DNA of 64,000 nt from Streptomyces sp. KL109B (GTDB lineage: Bacteria; Actinomycetota; Actinomycetes; Streptomycetales; Streptomycetaceae), in contig NZ_JASERL010000006.1 in NCBI RefSeq assembly GCF_030766935.1, positions 496,001-560,000 of the forward strand, written 5' to 3'. A program made the translations under genes and the position numbers. Below are positions 1 through 7,485 of the stretch, one piece after another; within the stretch, counting starts at the first letter, position 1; each line of letters opens with the position of its first letter. Under the pieces are notes generated by a model that searched no databases, was not told where the DNA came from, and saw only the letters and a program-made list of their open reading frames with translations.

Positions 1-1
1 G

Positions 2-895
2 CTCGCCCACGTCTCCCTGTCGTTCCTCGTGGACAGCCTCGACGTGCGGCACGGCGGCGTCGCCGCCAACATCGCCTACGGCCTCGCCCGGCTCGGCCAC
101 CGGCCGCTGCTCGTCGGTGCCGTCGGTGCGGACTTCGAGCGCCGAGGCGCCGAACTCGCCGCGCTCGGCGTCGACATGACGGCGGTCCGGGTGTCACGCA
201 CCCGGCACACGGCCCGCTTCATGTGCACCACCGACACGTCCGGCAATCAGCTCGCGTCCTTCTGCACCGGTGCCATGGCGGAGGCGGCGGACATCGACCT
301 GGAGGGCGTGCTCCGCGGGCACGGAGGCGTCGACCTGGTGCACATCGGCGCCGACGACCCCGACGCCATGGCGCGGCACACCCGCGCCTGCCGAGCCCTC
401 GGCGTGCCGTTCGCCGCCGACCCCGCGCAGCAACTGGCCCGCCTGGACGGGGCCGCGATCCGTCAACTCGTCGACGGTGCCCGGCTGTTGTTCACGAACG
501 GGTACGAGCGTGCGCTGCTTGTGAAGAAGACCGGGTGGCGCGAGCGGGACGTTCTCGAACGCGTCGGTACGTGGGTCACGACGCGGGGCGCCGAAGGCAG
601 CGTCGTCGAACGGCTCGGCCGGCCCGCCGTGCCGGTCGCCGCGGTGGCCGTCGCCGATGCCATGGACCCGACCGGTGTCGGGGACGCGTACCGGGCGGGG
701 TTCCTGGCCGCCACCGCTGACGGCCACGACGCCGTGGCAGCCGCGCGGCACGGCTCCGCCCTGGCGGCGCTCGCGCTGCGACACATCGGTACCCAGACCT
801 ACGCGCCCACGGCGGAGGACCTCGACGCGGTGGTCGTCGCGGCCCATGGGGCGCGCGCGAAGGCATCGGCGTCGGCTGCTGGGGTGTCCGGATGA
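2..895 (+). CDS. PfkB-family kinase, probably adenosine kinase (5' end outside window)
   Basis: The frame is open from the first bases of the window, so the N-terminus lies upstream; 297 residues are present and perhaps 25 to 30 are missing. The PfkB/ribokinase fold is shown by the early GGVAANIA sugar-binding motif and the late DPTGVGDAYRAGF motif holding the catalytic Asp and anion hole. The sequence resembles the actinobacterial CbhK/adenosine kinase group, which phosphorylates adenosine to AMP. It overlaps metF by 4 bases (ATGA). Adenosine kinase next to methylene-THF reductase fits recycling of S-adenosylhomocysteine products in the methionine cycle. The exact substrate is inferred from neighbours and overall resemblance; another sugar or nucleoside is possible. 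Confidence 0.85.
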   Translation, partial: LAHVSLSFLVDSLDVRHGGVAANIAYGLARLGHRPLLVGAVGADFERRGAELAALGVDMTAVRVSRTRHTARFMCTTDTSGNQLASFCTGAMAEAADIDLEGVLRGHGGVDLVHIGADDPDAMARHTRACRALGVPFAADPAQQLARLDGAAIRQLVDGARLLFTNGYERALLVKKTGWRERDVLERVGTWVTTRGAEGSVVERLGRPAVPVAAVAVADAMDPTGVGDAYRAGFLAATADGHDAVAAARHGSALAALALRHIGTQTYAPTAEDLDAVVVAAHGARAKASASAAGVSG

Positions 896-1869
896 CGACG
901 ACCGCCGCAGCGCTCGGACGGGCCGCCCGGGCGACACCCGGACCGGCCTCCGCGGCGCGGGCCGGCGCGGGCACCCTCGCCGACACACTGGCCGCCGGAG
1001 TGCCCACCGTGTCCTTCGAGTTCTTCCCGCCCAAGACGGCGAAGGGGGAACGCCTCCTCTGGGACACGATCCGCCGGGTCGAAGCCGTGCGCCCCACCTT
1101 CGTGTCCGTCACCTACGGTGCCGGCGGCTCCTCGCGGGACCGCACCGTGCGGATCACCCGGCGGATCGCCGCGGAGACCACTCTGCGCCCGGTCGCCCAC
1201 CTCACCGCCGTCGGCCACTCGGTCGCCGAGCTGCGACACATCATCGGCGCCTACGCGGACGCCGGCATCCGGGACATCCTCGCCGTCCGCGGCGATCCGC
1301 CGGGAGACCCGCGCGGCGCGTGGGTCGCGCACCCCGAAGGGCTCACGTACGCCGCCGAGTTGGTGCGTCTGATCCGTTCCTGCGGAGACTTCTCCGTCGG
1401 CGTCGCCGCCTTCCCGGAACGCCACCCGCGGTCGGTCGGCTGGGACGACGACATCCGGCATCTGGCAGCCAAGTGCCGGGCCGGGGCCGACTACGCCATC
1501 ACGCAGATGTTCTTCCGCGCGGAGGACTACTTCAGGCTGCGCGACCGCCTGTCGGCCGCGGGCTGCGACACCCCGGTCATCCCGGAGATCATGCCCGCCA
1601 CGGACGCCCGCCAGATCCAGCGCTTCGCCGAACTCAGCGACGCCACCTTCCCGCCGGACCTCGCCGAGCGTCTGCACGCGGCCCGGGACACCCCCGCCAC
1701 CGCCCACCGGATCGGCGTCGACCACGCCACCGGCCTGGCCCAACGCCTCCTGGACGCCGAGGCGCCCGGCCTGCACTACATCACCCTCAACCACTCCACG
1801 GCCGCCCTCGACATCCACCGGGGACTGCGCCTGCCCACCGCCCCTTCCCGCCCGGAGGCCGCACGGTGA
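892..1869 (+). CDS. metF: 5,10-methylenetetrahydrofolate reductase
   Basis: 325 residues, the usual length for bacterial MetF. It reduces 5,10-methylene-THF to 5-methyl-THF with FAD, supplying methyl groups for methionine synthesis. The N-terminal FEFFPPKT motif, the VTYGAGGSSRDRT segment and the LAVRGDPP segment are diagnostic of the TIM-barrel family. The ATG lies in the 4-base overlap with the upstream kinase, and the stop overlaps the next gene's GTG (GTGA), so the three genes are probably translationally coupled. About 40 residues precede the FEFFPP motif, rather long for the family. The context suggests an operon-borne methyl-supply cassette; a housekeeping metF may exist elsewhere in the genome. 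Confidence 0.93.
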   Translation: MTTTAAALGRAARATPGPASAARAGAGTLADTLAAGVPTVSFEFFPPKTAKGERLLWDTIRRVEAVRPTFVSVTYGAGGSSRDRTVRITRRIAAETTLRPVAHLTAVGHSVAELRHIIGAYADAGIRDILAVRGDPPGDPRGAWVAHPEGLTYAAELVRLIRSCGDFSVGVAAFPERHPRSVGWDDDIRHLAAKCRAGADYAITQMFFRAEDYFRLRDRLSAAGCDTPVIPEIMPATDARQIQRFAELSDATFPPDLAERLHAARDTPATAHRIGVDHATGLAQRLLDAEAPGLHYITLNHSTAALDIHRGLRLPTAPSRPEAAR

Positions 1870-2927
1870 ACGCACCACCACTCCCGGTCCGCGCACGCGA
1901 GGCCGCCGCGACCGCCGCAACACACCGCCGCCACGCGGACGAGACGCGGAACCTGCACCCCGACGTGGCCCGAGCCCTCGTGGCGGCCGGCTTCGCCCGC
2001 CACTTCGTGCCCGAACGCCGGGGCGGCTGCGCCGGAAGCCACCGGGACACCGTCGAAGGTGTGATCGCCGTGGGCACGGAGTGCGCGTCGGCTGCCTGGT
2101 GCGCGGCCATCTTCGCGTACGGCGGCCGAATGGCAGGTCGGCTGCCCGAGCGGGGGCAGGACGAGCTGTGGTCGGCGGGCCCGGACGCCGTGACCGTCGC
2201 GGCGTTGCAGCCGACGGGCCGCACCGGGGCCGTGCCGGGCGGGTGGCGGATCACCGGGCGCTGGTCCTACGTCAGCGGCGCCGCGCACGCCGACTGGGCG
2301 CTCGTCCAGGCGCCGGTGGACGCGGACGGCGGGGGCGAACCCCGGCGGCGCTTCTTCGCCGTGCCCCGCGCGGAGTTCGACGTCGAGGACACCTGGCACA
2401 CGCTCGGGATGCGCGGCACGGGCAGCAACACCGTCGCCGTCGACGACGTCCTCGTACCGGCCCATCGCACGTTCGGCGCCGAGGAGTTGGACCACGCGCC
2501 CGTGCCGCTGCGCACGACGGCGGGACTCACCTTCGCGCCGCCCTTGGTCGGCGCGGCCCGTGCGGCCCTCGCGGTCTGCGCGCGGGAGCTGCCACCGAGT
2601 GTGGACCTGGTGCGGGCGGCGGGTGACACGGAACTCGCGCGCGACGTACTCCTCCGGGTCGCCTCCGCCGCCGACCGGCACGCGGACACCGAACGCCGCG
2701 ACTGGCAGACCTGGGCACCCTGGGACTGCGCCCGAGCCGCGGAATTGGTCAAGGCCGCGGCCGACCGGCTGATGGAGGCCGCGGGTACCCGGGCCTACGC
2801 AGAGGGTCATCCCGTCCAGCGCGCCTGGCGCGACATCCGTACCGGCGCCAGCCATGTCCGCCTCCGGCCCGAACTCGCCGCCGCCCCTTGCCTGGTGGCC
2901 CTGAAGGAGCTCCATGACGAGCACTGA
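1866..2927 (+). CDS. Acyl-CoA dehydrogenase-fold flavoprotein
   Basis: 353 residues from a GTG overlapping the metF stop (GTGA). The acyl-CoA dehydrogenase fold is visible: an N-terminal helical part, a GGWRITGRWSYVSGAAHADW beta-domain segment with the GxWxxxSG pattern, and a TLGMRGTGSNTVAVDDV segment typical of the family and of related flavin-dependent hydroxylases (HpaH/DszC type). The C-terminal helical part is shorter than in classical dehydrogenases and no clear catalytic Glu is recognisable, so a monooxygenase or a biosynthetic role is as likely as beta-oxidation. It overlaps the next gene by 14 bases. The substrate is unknown. Confidence 0.8.
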   Translation: MNAPPLPVRAREAAATAATHRRHADETRNLHPDVARALVAAGFARHFVPERRGGCAGSHRDTVEGVIAVGTECASAAWCAAIFAYGGRMAGRLPERGQDELWSAGPDAVTVAALQPTGRTGAVPGGWRITGRWSYVSGAAHADWALVQAPVDADGGGEPRRRFFAVPRAEFDVEDTWHTLGMRGTGSNTVAVDDVLVPAHRTFGAEELDHAPVPLRTTAGLTFAPPLVGAARAALAVCARELPPSVDLVRAAGDTELARDVLLRVASAADRHADTERRDWQTWAPWDCARAAELVKAAADRLMEAAGTRAYAEGHPVQRAWRDIRTGASHVRLRPELAAAPCLVALKELHDEH

Positions 2928-3301
2928 GACAGAGCACGGCGACCGCACCCCCGGCGGCGTGGCCGCCCTGCGGGAGGTGCGGGCGCGCGCCGTGGCCGGG
3001 CCGAGCGAGCGGGCCACGCGGGCTCAGCACGCCAAGGGGAAGCTGACCGCGCGCGAGCGGATCGAGCTGCTCCTCGACCCGGGCTCGTTCCGGGAGGTCG
3101 AGCAGCTGCGGAGGCACCGCGCGCGGGGCTTCGGACTCGAGGCGAAGAAGCCCCATACCGACGGTGTGGTCACGGGCTGGGGCACCGTCGAGGGCCGCAC
3201 GGTCTTCGTCTACGCGAACGACTTCCGGATCTTCGGGGGCGCGCTCGGCGAGGCCCACGCCACGAAGATCCACAAACTCATGGACATGGCCCTCACCACG
3301 C
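2914..3301 (+). pseudogene. Acyl-CoA carboxylase carboxyltransferase subunit, truncated
   Basis: Starting at ATG 2914 this encodes the N-terminus of a propionyl/acetyl-CoA carboxylase beta subunit (AccB/PccB type). Residues include HAKGKLTARERIELLLDPGSF, VVTGWGTVEGR and DFRIFGGALGEAHATKIHKL, all at the usual spacing. After about 129 residues, at ALTT, the homology stops abruptly near 3300, whereas a full subunit is about 520 to 550 residues. The frame continues with unrelated sequence because the DNA beyond comes from another gene. The gene overlaps its upstream neighbour by 14 bases, so it was the next member of the operon before the deletion. It cannot make an active enzyme. Confidence 0.85.
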
Positions 3302-3407
3302 CTCGTACTTCACCATCACGGCCGTGTGCGGCATCGGCATCGGGGCCGGGCTGTTCGCGAGGCGCAGGCCGCTGGGGCGGCTGCCGCACTCGGGGCTCGA
3401 GGACTGA
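3300..3407 (+). pseudogene. C-terminal tail of a membrane transporter (remnant)
   Basis: In the frame that ends at the TGA of 3405-3407 the DNA encodes about 35 residues beginning ASYFTITAVCGIGIGAGLFA, then RRRPLGRLPHSGLED and a stop. A hydrophobic helix followed by a basic, polar tail is what the last transmembrane segment and cytoplasmic end of an MFS or peptide (POT-type) transporter looks like. There is no start codon and the upstream DNA belongs to the carboxyltransferase gene in a different frame. It is best read as the far side of a deletion. The transporter family is a guess from the tail alone. Confidence 0.55.
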
Positions 3408-3415
3408 GGCGGCGC

Positions 3416-3937
3416 TCAGGTCAGTTCCTCGGCCAGCAGGTCCATCAGCAGTCCGTCCTGCCAGGCCCCCGTCCGCGGGTCGCGCGCGTACGCCCGCATG
3501 ATCCCCACCGGCTTGAACCCGACCTTGCGGTAGCTGCGGATCGCGGCGGTGTTGGCCGCGGCGGGGTCGATGGTCAGGCGGTGGTGTCCGCGCTCGTGCA
3601 CCAGCCACCTGGCCAGCGTGCGCACCGCGTCCGTGCCGAGGCCCTTCCCGTGGTGTCGCTCCGTCAGGAAGACGTCGATGCCGGCGTGGCGGAACTCCGG
3701 GTCGGTCTCCTCCTCGTACTGGATCGCCCCGACGACCTCCCCGTCCAGGACCACGGCGAGCATGTCCGCGTAGCCCTCCGGGGGTGACCACCAGGCCGCC
3801 ACGCCCGGTTCGCGCACGATCCGGTGCAGGATCTCGTCCTCGTCGTCGGCGACGGGGCGCAGGACGACGGTGGCCCCGCGGAGTTCCATGTCCGGCTCCA
3901 GGTCCGGCTCCGAGTTCGGTTCCAAGTTCGCCTCCAT
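3416..3937 (-). CDS. GNAT acetyltransferase, RimJ/aminoglycoside 6'-N-acetyltransferase-like
   Basis: 173 residues from ATG 3937. The GNAT fold is clear: LRGATVVLRPVADDEDEIL at the start, a central beta-strand segment with IDVFLTERHHGKGLGTDAV (acetyl-CoA binding motif A, R/Q-x-x-G-x-G/A), then NTAAIRSYRKVGFKPVGIMR. The overall layout resembles AAC(6')-type acetyltransferases, but no substrate can be assigned. The first 14 residues (EPNSEPDLEPDMEL) come from a short GAGCCGGA-like repeat in the DNA, so an alternative start at the internal Met near 3889 is possible. It converges on the deletion remnant at 3300-3407. Confidence 0.8.
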   Translation of the reverse strand: MEANLEPNSEPDLEPDMELRGATVVLRPVADDEDEILHRIVREPGVAAWWSPPEGYADMLAVVLDGEVVGAIQYEEETDPEFRHAGIDVFLTERHHGKGLGTDAVRTLARWLVHERGHHRLTIDPAAANTAAIRSYRKVGFKPVGIMRAYARDPRTGAWQDGLLMDLLAEELT

Positions 3938-3977
3938 GCCCCGTATTTTCCCTCCGCCGCCATCGCTCGGTGTGGAC

Positions 3978-4865
3978 TCACTCCCGCGCTTCGGGGGCGT
4001 GCTCGTCCAGGAGCTGGAGGAAGGCGCGGGCCGCGGGGGAGGGGGCCGAGGCGCGCCACAGGGCCCGGACCGTGCGGGGTGGCACACCGGTCGTCGGGAC
4101 GGCGGTCACCCCCGGCATCCGGGCCGCCGTCGCCGCGGAGACGAGGCCGAGGCCGAGGCCGCGGGTGACGAGTTGTTCCAGGAGCGCCATGGTGTCCGCC
4201 TCGAAGGCGACCGTGCGGGCGGCGCCGGCCGCGGCGAACGCGGCGTCGTTGTGCTGCCGGATGCCGGAACCCTGGGGCATGTCGACCATGTCCTCGGCGG
4301 CGAGGCGGGCGGGGGCGATGTCTGTGGCCGTGGCCAGGCGGTGTCCGTGCGGCACGATCGCCACCATGTCGTCGCGCGCCAGCACCCGCCCCGTCAGACC
4401 GCTGGGCGGCGGCCCCGGAGGTGTGTCGACGAAGGCGATGTCGCAGGCGTGCTCCCGCAGTTGGGAGAGCAAATCCCGCACCAGCCAGGCGCGCAGGCCG
4501 ACACGTACCGCCGGATGCCGCTCCCGAAAGTCCGCCAGCAGATCGGGCAGATCCACCGCGGTGAGCGGGGCGATGGTGCCGATGACGAGGTTGCCGCGCA
4601 CCTCGCCGGCGTGGGCGAGCGCCTCGTCGCGGGCGCGCTGAGCGGCGGACAGCGCCTCGCGCGCGGGACCGAGGAAGCCCTCGCCCGCGGCCGTGATCCG
4701 TACCCGGCGGCTGGTGCGCTCGAAGAGCCGGACCCCCAACTCGCCCTCCAGGCGCGCGATCTGCTCGCTGAGCGCGGACTGCACGACGAAGCAGCGGTGC
4801 GCGGCGCGCGTGAAGCTGCCGGTCTCGGCGACGGCTATGGCGTAGGTGAGCTGGCGCAGTTCCAT
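3978..4865 (-). CDS. LysR-family transcriptional regulator
   Basis: 295 residues from ATG 4865 (MELRQLTYAIAVAETGSFTR). The N-terminal winged HTH (about residues 1-60) has the typical QSALSEQIARLEGELGVRLFERTSRRV recognition region, followed by a periplasmic-binding-like effector domain. An upstream TTG at 4901 would add 12 residues, but LysR proteins normally start just before the LRQL helix, so the shorter form is chosen. It is divergent from the MFS gene at 5010, with 144 bases between, the classical LysR-target arrangement. It therefore probably controls that transporter in response to a small ligand. Confidence 0.88.
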   Translation of the reverse strand: MELRQLTYAIAVAETGSFTRAAHRCFVVQSALSEQIARLEGELGVRLFERTSRRVRITAAGEGFLGPAREALSAAQRARDEALAHAGEVRGNLVIGTIAPLTAVDLPDLLADFRERHPAVRVGLRAWLVRDLLSQLREHACDIAFVDTPPGPPPSGLTGRVLARDDMVAIVPHGHRLATATDIAPARLAAEDMVDMPQGSGIRQHNDAAFAAAGAARTVAFEADTMALLEQLVTRGLGLGLVSAATAARMPGVTAVPTTGVPPRTVRALWRASAPSPAARAFLQLLDEHAPEARE

Positions 4866-5009
4866 GCGATCGATCGTCATCACCGATGGCTGGCATGGCA
4901 ACTACCTGTTGGACCGATCCGGGGCGGGCGGAGCAGCATCGACGCGGGCCCTCGCACGTCGAACGCCGCGCCCGGCACCCCGTATGCCGCACTCCGGAAA
5001 GGACGCCAG

Positions 5010-6338
5010 ATGGCTTCTCCCTCCCCGTCCACGGCCGCTCGTACCGCACCCCCGCCCGCCGAGCAGGGCCCCGGACGCGGTCTTGTGCTGTTGCTGTCCG
5101 TCGCCGTCGGCCTGTGCGTGGCGAGCAACTACTACGCGCAGCCGCTGCTCGACACCATCGCCCGCACGCTGCAACTCTCCTCGTCCTCGGCCGCGTTGGT
5201 GGTGACGGTCGCCCAGGTCGGGTACGCGCTGGGGCTCGTCCTCGTGCTGCCGCTCGGCGACCTGGTGGAGCGCCGTCGGCTGATCTGCGCCCTGACCCTG
5301 GCCACGGCGGCTTCGCTGGCCCTGACGGCGCTGTCCACGAACGCGGCCCTGCTGCTGACCGGCACCGCCCTCACCGGCCTGCTCTCCGTCTCCGCGCAGG
5401 TCCTGGTGCCGTTCGCCGCCGACCTGGCCGCGCCGCACCAACGCGGCCGGATCGTCGGCACCGTCATGAGCGGCCTGGTGCTCGGCATGCTCCTCGCCCG
5501 TACGGTCTCCGGGGCGCTCGCCACGCTCGGCGGCTGGCGCACCGTGTACGGGGTGGCGGCGGTGGCCATGGTCGTCCTGACCGCCGCGCTGCGCCGGGCG
5601 CTGCCCCGCCACCAGGGTTCGGCGGGTCTCCGCTACCCGGACCTGCTGCGCTCCACCGCCCGGCTGCTGGCCGATGAACCGGTGCTGCGCGCCCGCGCGG
5701 CGCTCGGTCTGCTGGCCTTCGCCTGCTTCAGCGTGCTGTGGACCTCGCTCGCCTTTCTGCTCTCCGGCCCCGGCTACGGCTGGTCCGACGGCGAGATCGG
5801 GCTGCTCGGCCTGGCCGGGGCCGCGGGGGCCGTCGCCGCGCAGGCCGGCGGCAGGCTGGCGGACCGCGGCCGGACGACGCTGACGACGGGGGTGAGTGCG
5901 CTGCTGCTGCTCGTCTCGTGGGGGGCGCTGCTGCTGGGCGCGCACAGCCTGGCCGCGCTGCTCGCCGGGATCGTCCTCCTCGACCTGGCCCACCAAGGCG
6001 TACACATCTCGAACCAGTCGCTGATCTACGCGCTGCGCCCCGAGGCCCGTGGCCGCCTCACCTCCGCGTACATGACGCTCTACTTCGCGGGTGGCGCCGT
6101 CGGTTCGGCACTGGCGGGGGCGGCGCACGCCCGCGCCGGGTGGGGCGGGGTGTGCGTGCTGGGGGCCGGGCTCGCGCTCGCGCTGTGCGTGGTGTGGGCG
6201 GCGGCGCTTCCCGTCGTGCGGGCTTGGTGGGAGCGGCGGGTGGTGGCCAGTGTGTTCTGGTCGATGGTGTGTGCCGTGGTGGGTGGAGCGGTGGTGTTGG
6301 CGGCGGTGGCTCTGTTGCTTCGGGTCACGGTGCTCTGA
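5010..6338 (+). CDS. MFS efflux transporter
   Basis: 442 residues from ATG 5010, with a GGAAAGGA ribosome site at 4995-5002. About 12 hydrophobic segments are visible. The first segment (LVLLLSVAVGLCVASNYYAQP), the early LGDLVERRRLICA loop (motif A region) and NQSLIYALRPEARGRLTSAYM near helix 10 match the YnfM/drug:H+ antiporter branch of the major facilitator superfamily. The last about 40 residues add an extra hydrophobic stretch beyond the usual 12 helices. It is divergent from a LysR regulator, which is the likely controller. The transported compound is unknown. Confidence 0.88.
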   Translation: MASPSPSTAARTAPPPAEQGPGRGLVLLLSVAVGLCVASNYYAQPLLDTIARTLQLSSSSAALVVTVAQVGYALGLVLVLPLGDLVERRRLICALTLATAASLALTALSTNAALLLTGTALTGLLSVSAQVLVPFAADLAAPHQRGRIVGTVMSGLVLGMLLARTVSGALATLGGWRTVYGVAAVAMVVLTAALRRALPRHQGSAGLRYPDLLRSTARLLADEPVLRARAALGLLAFACFSVLWTSLAFLLSGPGYGWSDGEIGLLGLAGAAGAVAAQAGGRLADRGRTTLTTGVSALLLLVSWGALLLGAHSLAALLAGIVLLDLAHQGVHISNQSLIYALRPEARGRLTSAYMTLYFAGGAVGSALAGAAHARAGWGGVCVLGAGLALALCVVWAAALPVVRAWWERRVVASVFWSMVCAVVGGAVVLAAVALLLRVTVL

Positions 6339-6386
6339 CCGGGGTCGGGCGGTGCCCGCCGGGCGCGGTCGGTCGTCCCCGCGCCA

Positions 6387-6430
6387 CGGGGCTCCGTCCC
6401 GGACCCCGCTCCTCAATCGCCGGAGGGGCC
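6387..6430. repeat. Streptomyces-type extragenic palindromic repeat
   Basis: The sequence around CGGGGCTCCGTCCCGGACCC followed by GCTCCTCAATCGCCGGAGGG matches the widespread Streptomyces intergenic element with an imperfect GGGGCTCCG/CGGACCCC stem and the CTCCTCAAxCGCCGGAGGGG tail. It sits just after the MFS gene and its end overlaps the stop of the hydroxyacid dehydrogenase remnant. It may act as a transcription end for both sides. Recognition is from memory of the family, not from a search. Confidence 0.6.
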
Positions 6431-6590
6431 TGACTGGATCGCGTTGAGCAGTGGGTCGTCGGTCGCCCAGCGGCGGACCTGCTCGACGATCAGGCGCTCG
6501 GCGCGCGGCCGGAACGCCGCCGAACCGCCGCCCACGTGCGGGGTGATGAGGACGCCCGGCTGCGCGCGCAGTGGGTGGTCGGCGGGCATG
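6413..6590 (-). pseudogene. 2-hydroxyacid dehydrogenase, C-terminal remnant
   Basis: In the minus frame ending at 6413 the translation PADHPLRAQPGVLITPHVGG followed by AERLIVEQVRRWATDDPLLNAI is the C-terminal part of a D-isomer-specific 2-hydroxyacid dehydrogenase, including the ITPHxGG catalytic-His region. Homology begins at about 6588, exactly where the IclR gene starts on the other strand, and the NAD-binding domain is missing. About 55 residues of a roughly 310-residue enzyme remain. A deletion appears to have joined this tail to the IclR gene. Confidence 0.75.
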
Positions 6591-7340
6591 GGTGACGACA
6601 TGCTCGGCCGGGGGCTGAGGCTGCTGACCACGCTCTCCCGGCACCCCGGGGGCCTCGGTGTCAGCGCCGCAGCCCGCGCCGCCGAACTGCCGGTCAGCAG
6701 CGCACACCGGCTGCTCGCCAGGCTGGCCGAGGAGGGCTTCGTCGTCCACGACCCCAGCGCGCGCAGCTACGCGCTGGGGCTGCGCGCCCTGGAGTTGGCA
6801 CACGGCTTCCACCGGACCTCGGCCGGGTTCAACCATCTCCTCGGCCCCATGCGGCGGTTGGCGGAGCGGACCGGGCTCGTCGCCATCGCGGGCATCCTCG
6901 ACGGCGACCAGGTCCTCATCGTCCGCTCCGTCCAGGGCAGCCAGCACCTCCAGCTGCGCAGCGACGAGGGCACCCGCAACCCCTGGCACGCCACCTCGCT
7001 GGGCAAGGTCCGCGTCGCCGCCCGCCCCGAGGCCGAACAGGAACGCCTGCTGGCCGGACCGCTGCCGCGCATCGCCCCGCACACCCTCACCGACCCGGCC
7101 GAGCTCCGCGCCGAGCTGGCCCGCGTCCGCACCCTCGGCTGGGCGGAGGCCGAGGAGGAGAACGAGCGCGGCGTCCGCTCCATCGCCGCCTGTGTCCCCG
7201 CCGCCGACCCGGACGGCGGGCCGCCGCAGCTCGCCCTCTCCCTCGGCGCCACCGTCGTCCTCACCGGCCGCGAGGAGCTGCACGACATGGTTCCGCTGCT
7301 GGAGACGGCGGCGCGGGAGGCGGCCGCGTACGGCCGGTGA
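6588..7340 (+). CDS. IclR-family transcriptional regulator
   Basis: 250 residues. The N-terminal winged HTH begins within 10 residues of the start (LGRGLRLLTTLSRHPGGLGV then SAHRLLARLAEEGFV) and is followed by the IclR effector domain, including HATSLGKVRVA. The ATG at 6588 lies on the deletion junction with the hydroxyacid dehydrogenase remnant, so the original start and promoter may have been lost or replaced; a second Met lies four codons in. The likely original target was the adjacent dehydrogenase, now a remnant, which leaves this regulator possibly orphaned. Confidence 0.85.
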   Translation: MGDDMLGRGLRLLTTLSRHPGGLGVSAAARAAELPVSSAHRLLARLAEEGFVVHDPSARSYALGLRALELAHGFHRTSAGFNHLLGPMRRLAERTGLVAIAGILDGDQVLIVRSVQGSQHLQLRSDEGTRNPWHATSLGKVRVAARPEAEQERLLAGPLPRIAPHTLTDPAELRAELARVRTLGWAEAEEENERGVRSIAACVPAADPDGGPPQLALSLGATVVLTGREELHDMVPLLETAAREAAAYGR

Positions 7341-7352
7341 GGGACCGCCCGC

Positions 7353-7369
7353 TTGTGGACTTCCCACAA
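7353..7369. promoter_or_regulatory. TTGTGG-N5-CCACAA inverted repeat
   Basis: A perfect 6-bp inverted repeat, TTGTGG acttc CCACAA, lies 12 bases after the IclR stop and 117 bases before the ketosynthase start. It is too short for a strong terminator and has operator-like symmetry. It could be a regulator site for the ketosynthase gene. No ligand or regulator can be named. Confidence 0.35.
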
Positions 7370-7485
7370 TCGTGCGTGGCCGAATCGGTCGACTCCTTCC
7401 CTGATACCGCTACTGGACGCTGGCATGATCGCCGTGAGAGCAGACATGCGGCTATGTAGTATCTGAACAAGGCAAGGAGGCTGCC

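Noticed and set aside
4866..4901. N-terminal extension of the LysR protein from TTG 4901
   Set aside because: LysR proteins begin at the LRQL helix; the extra 12 residues have no ribosome site and no conserved character.
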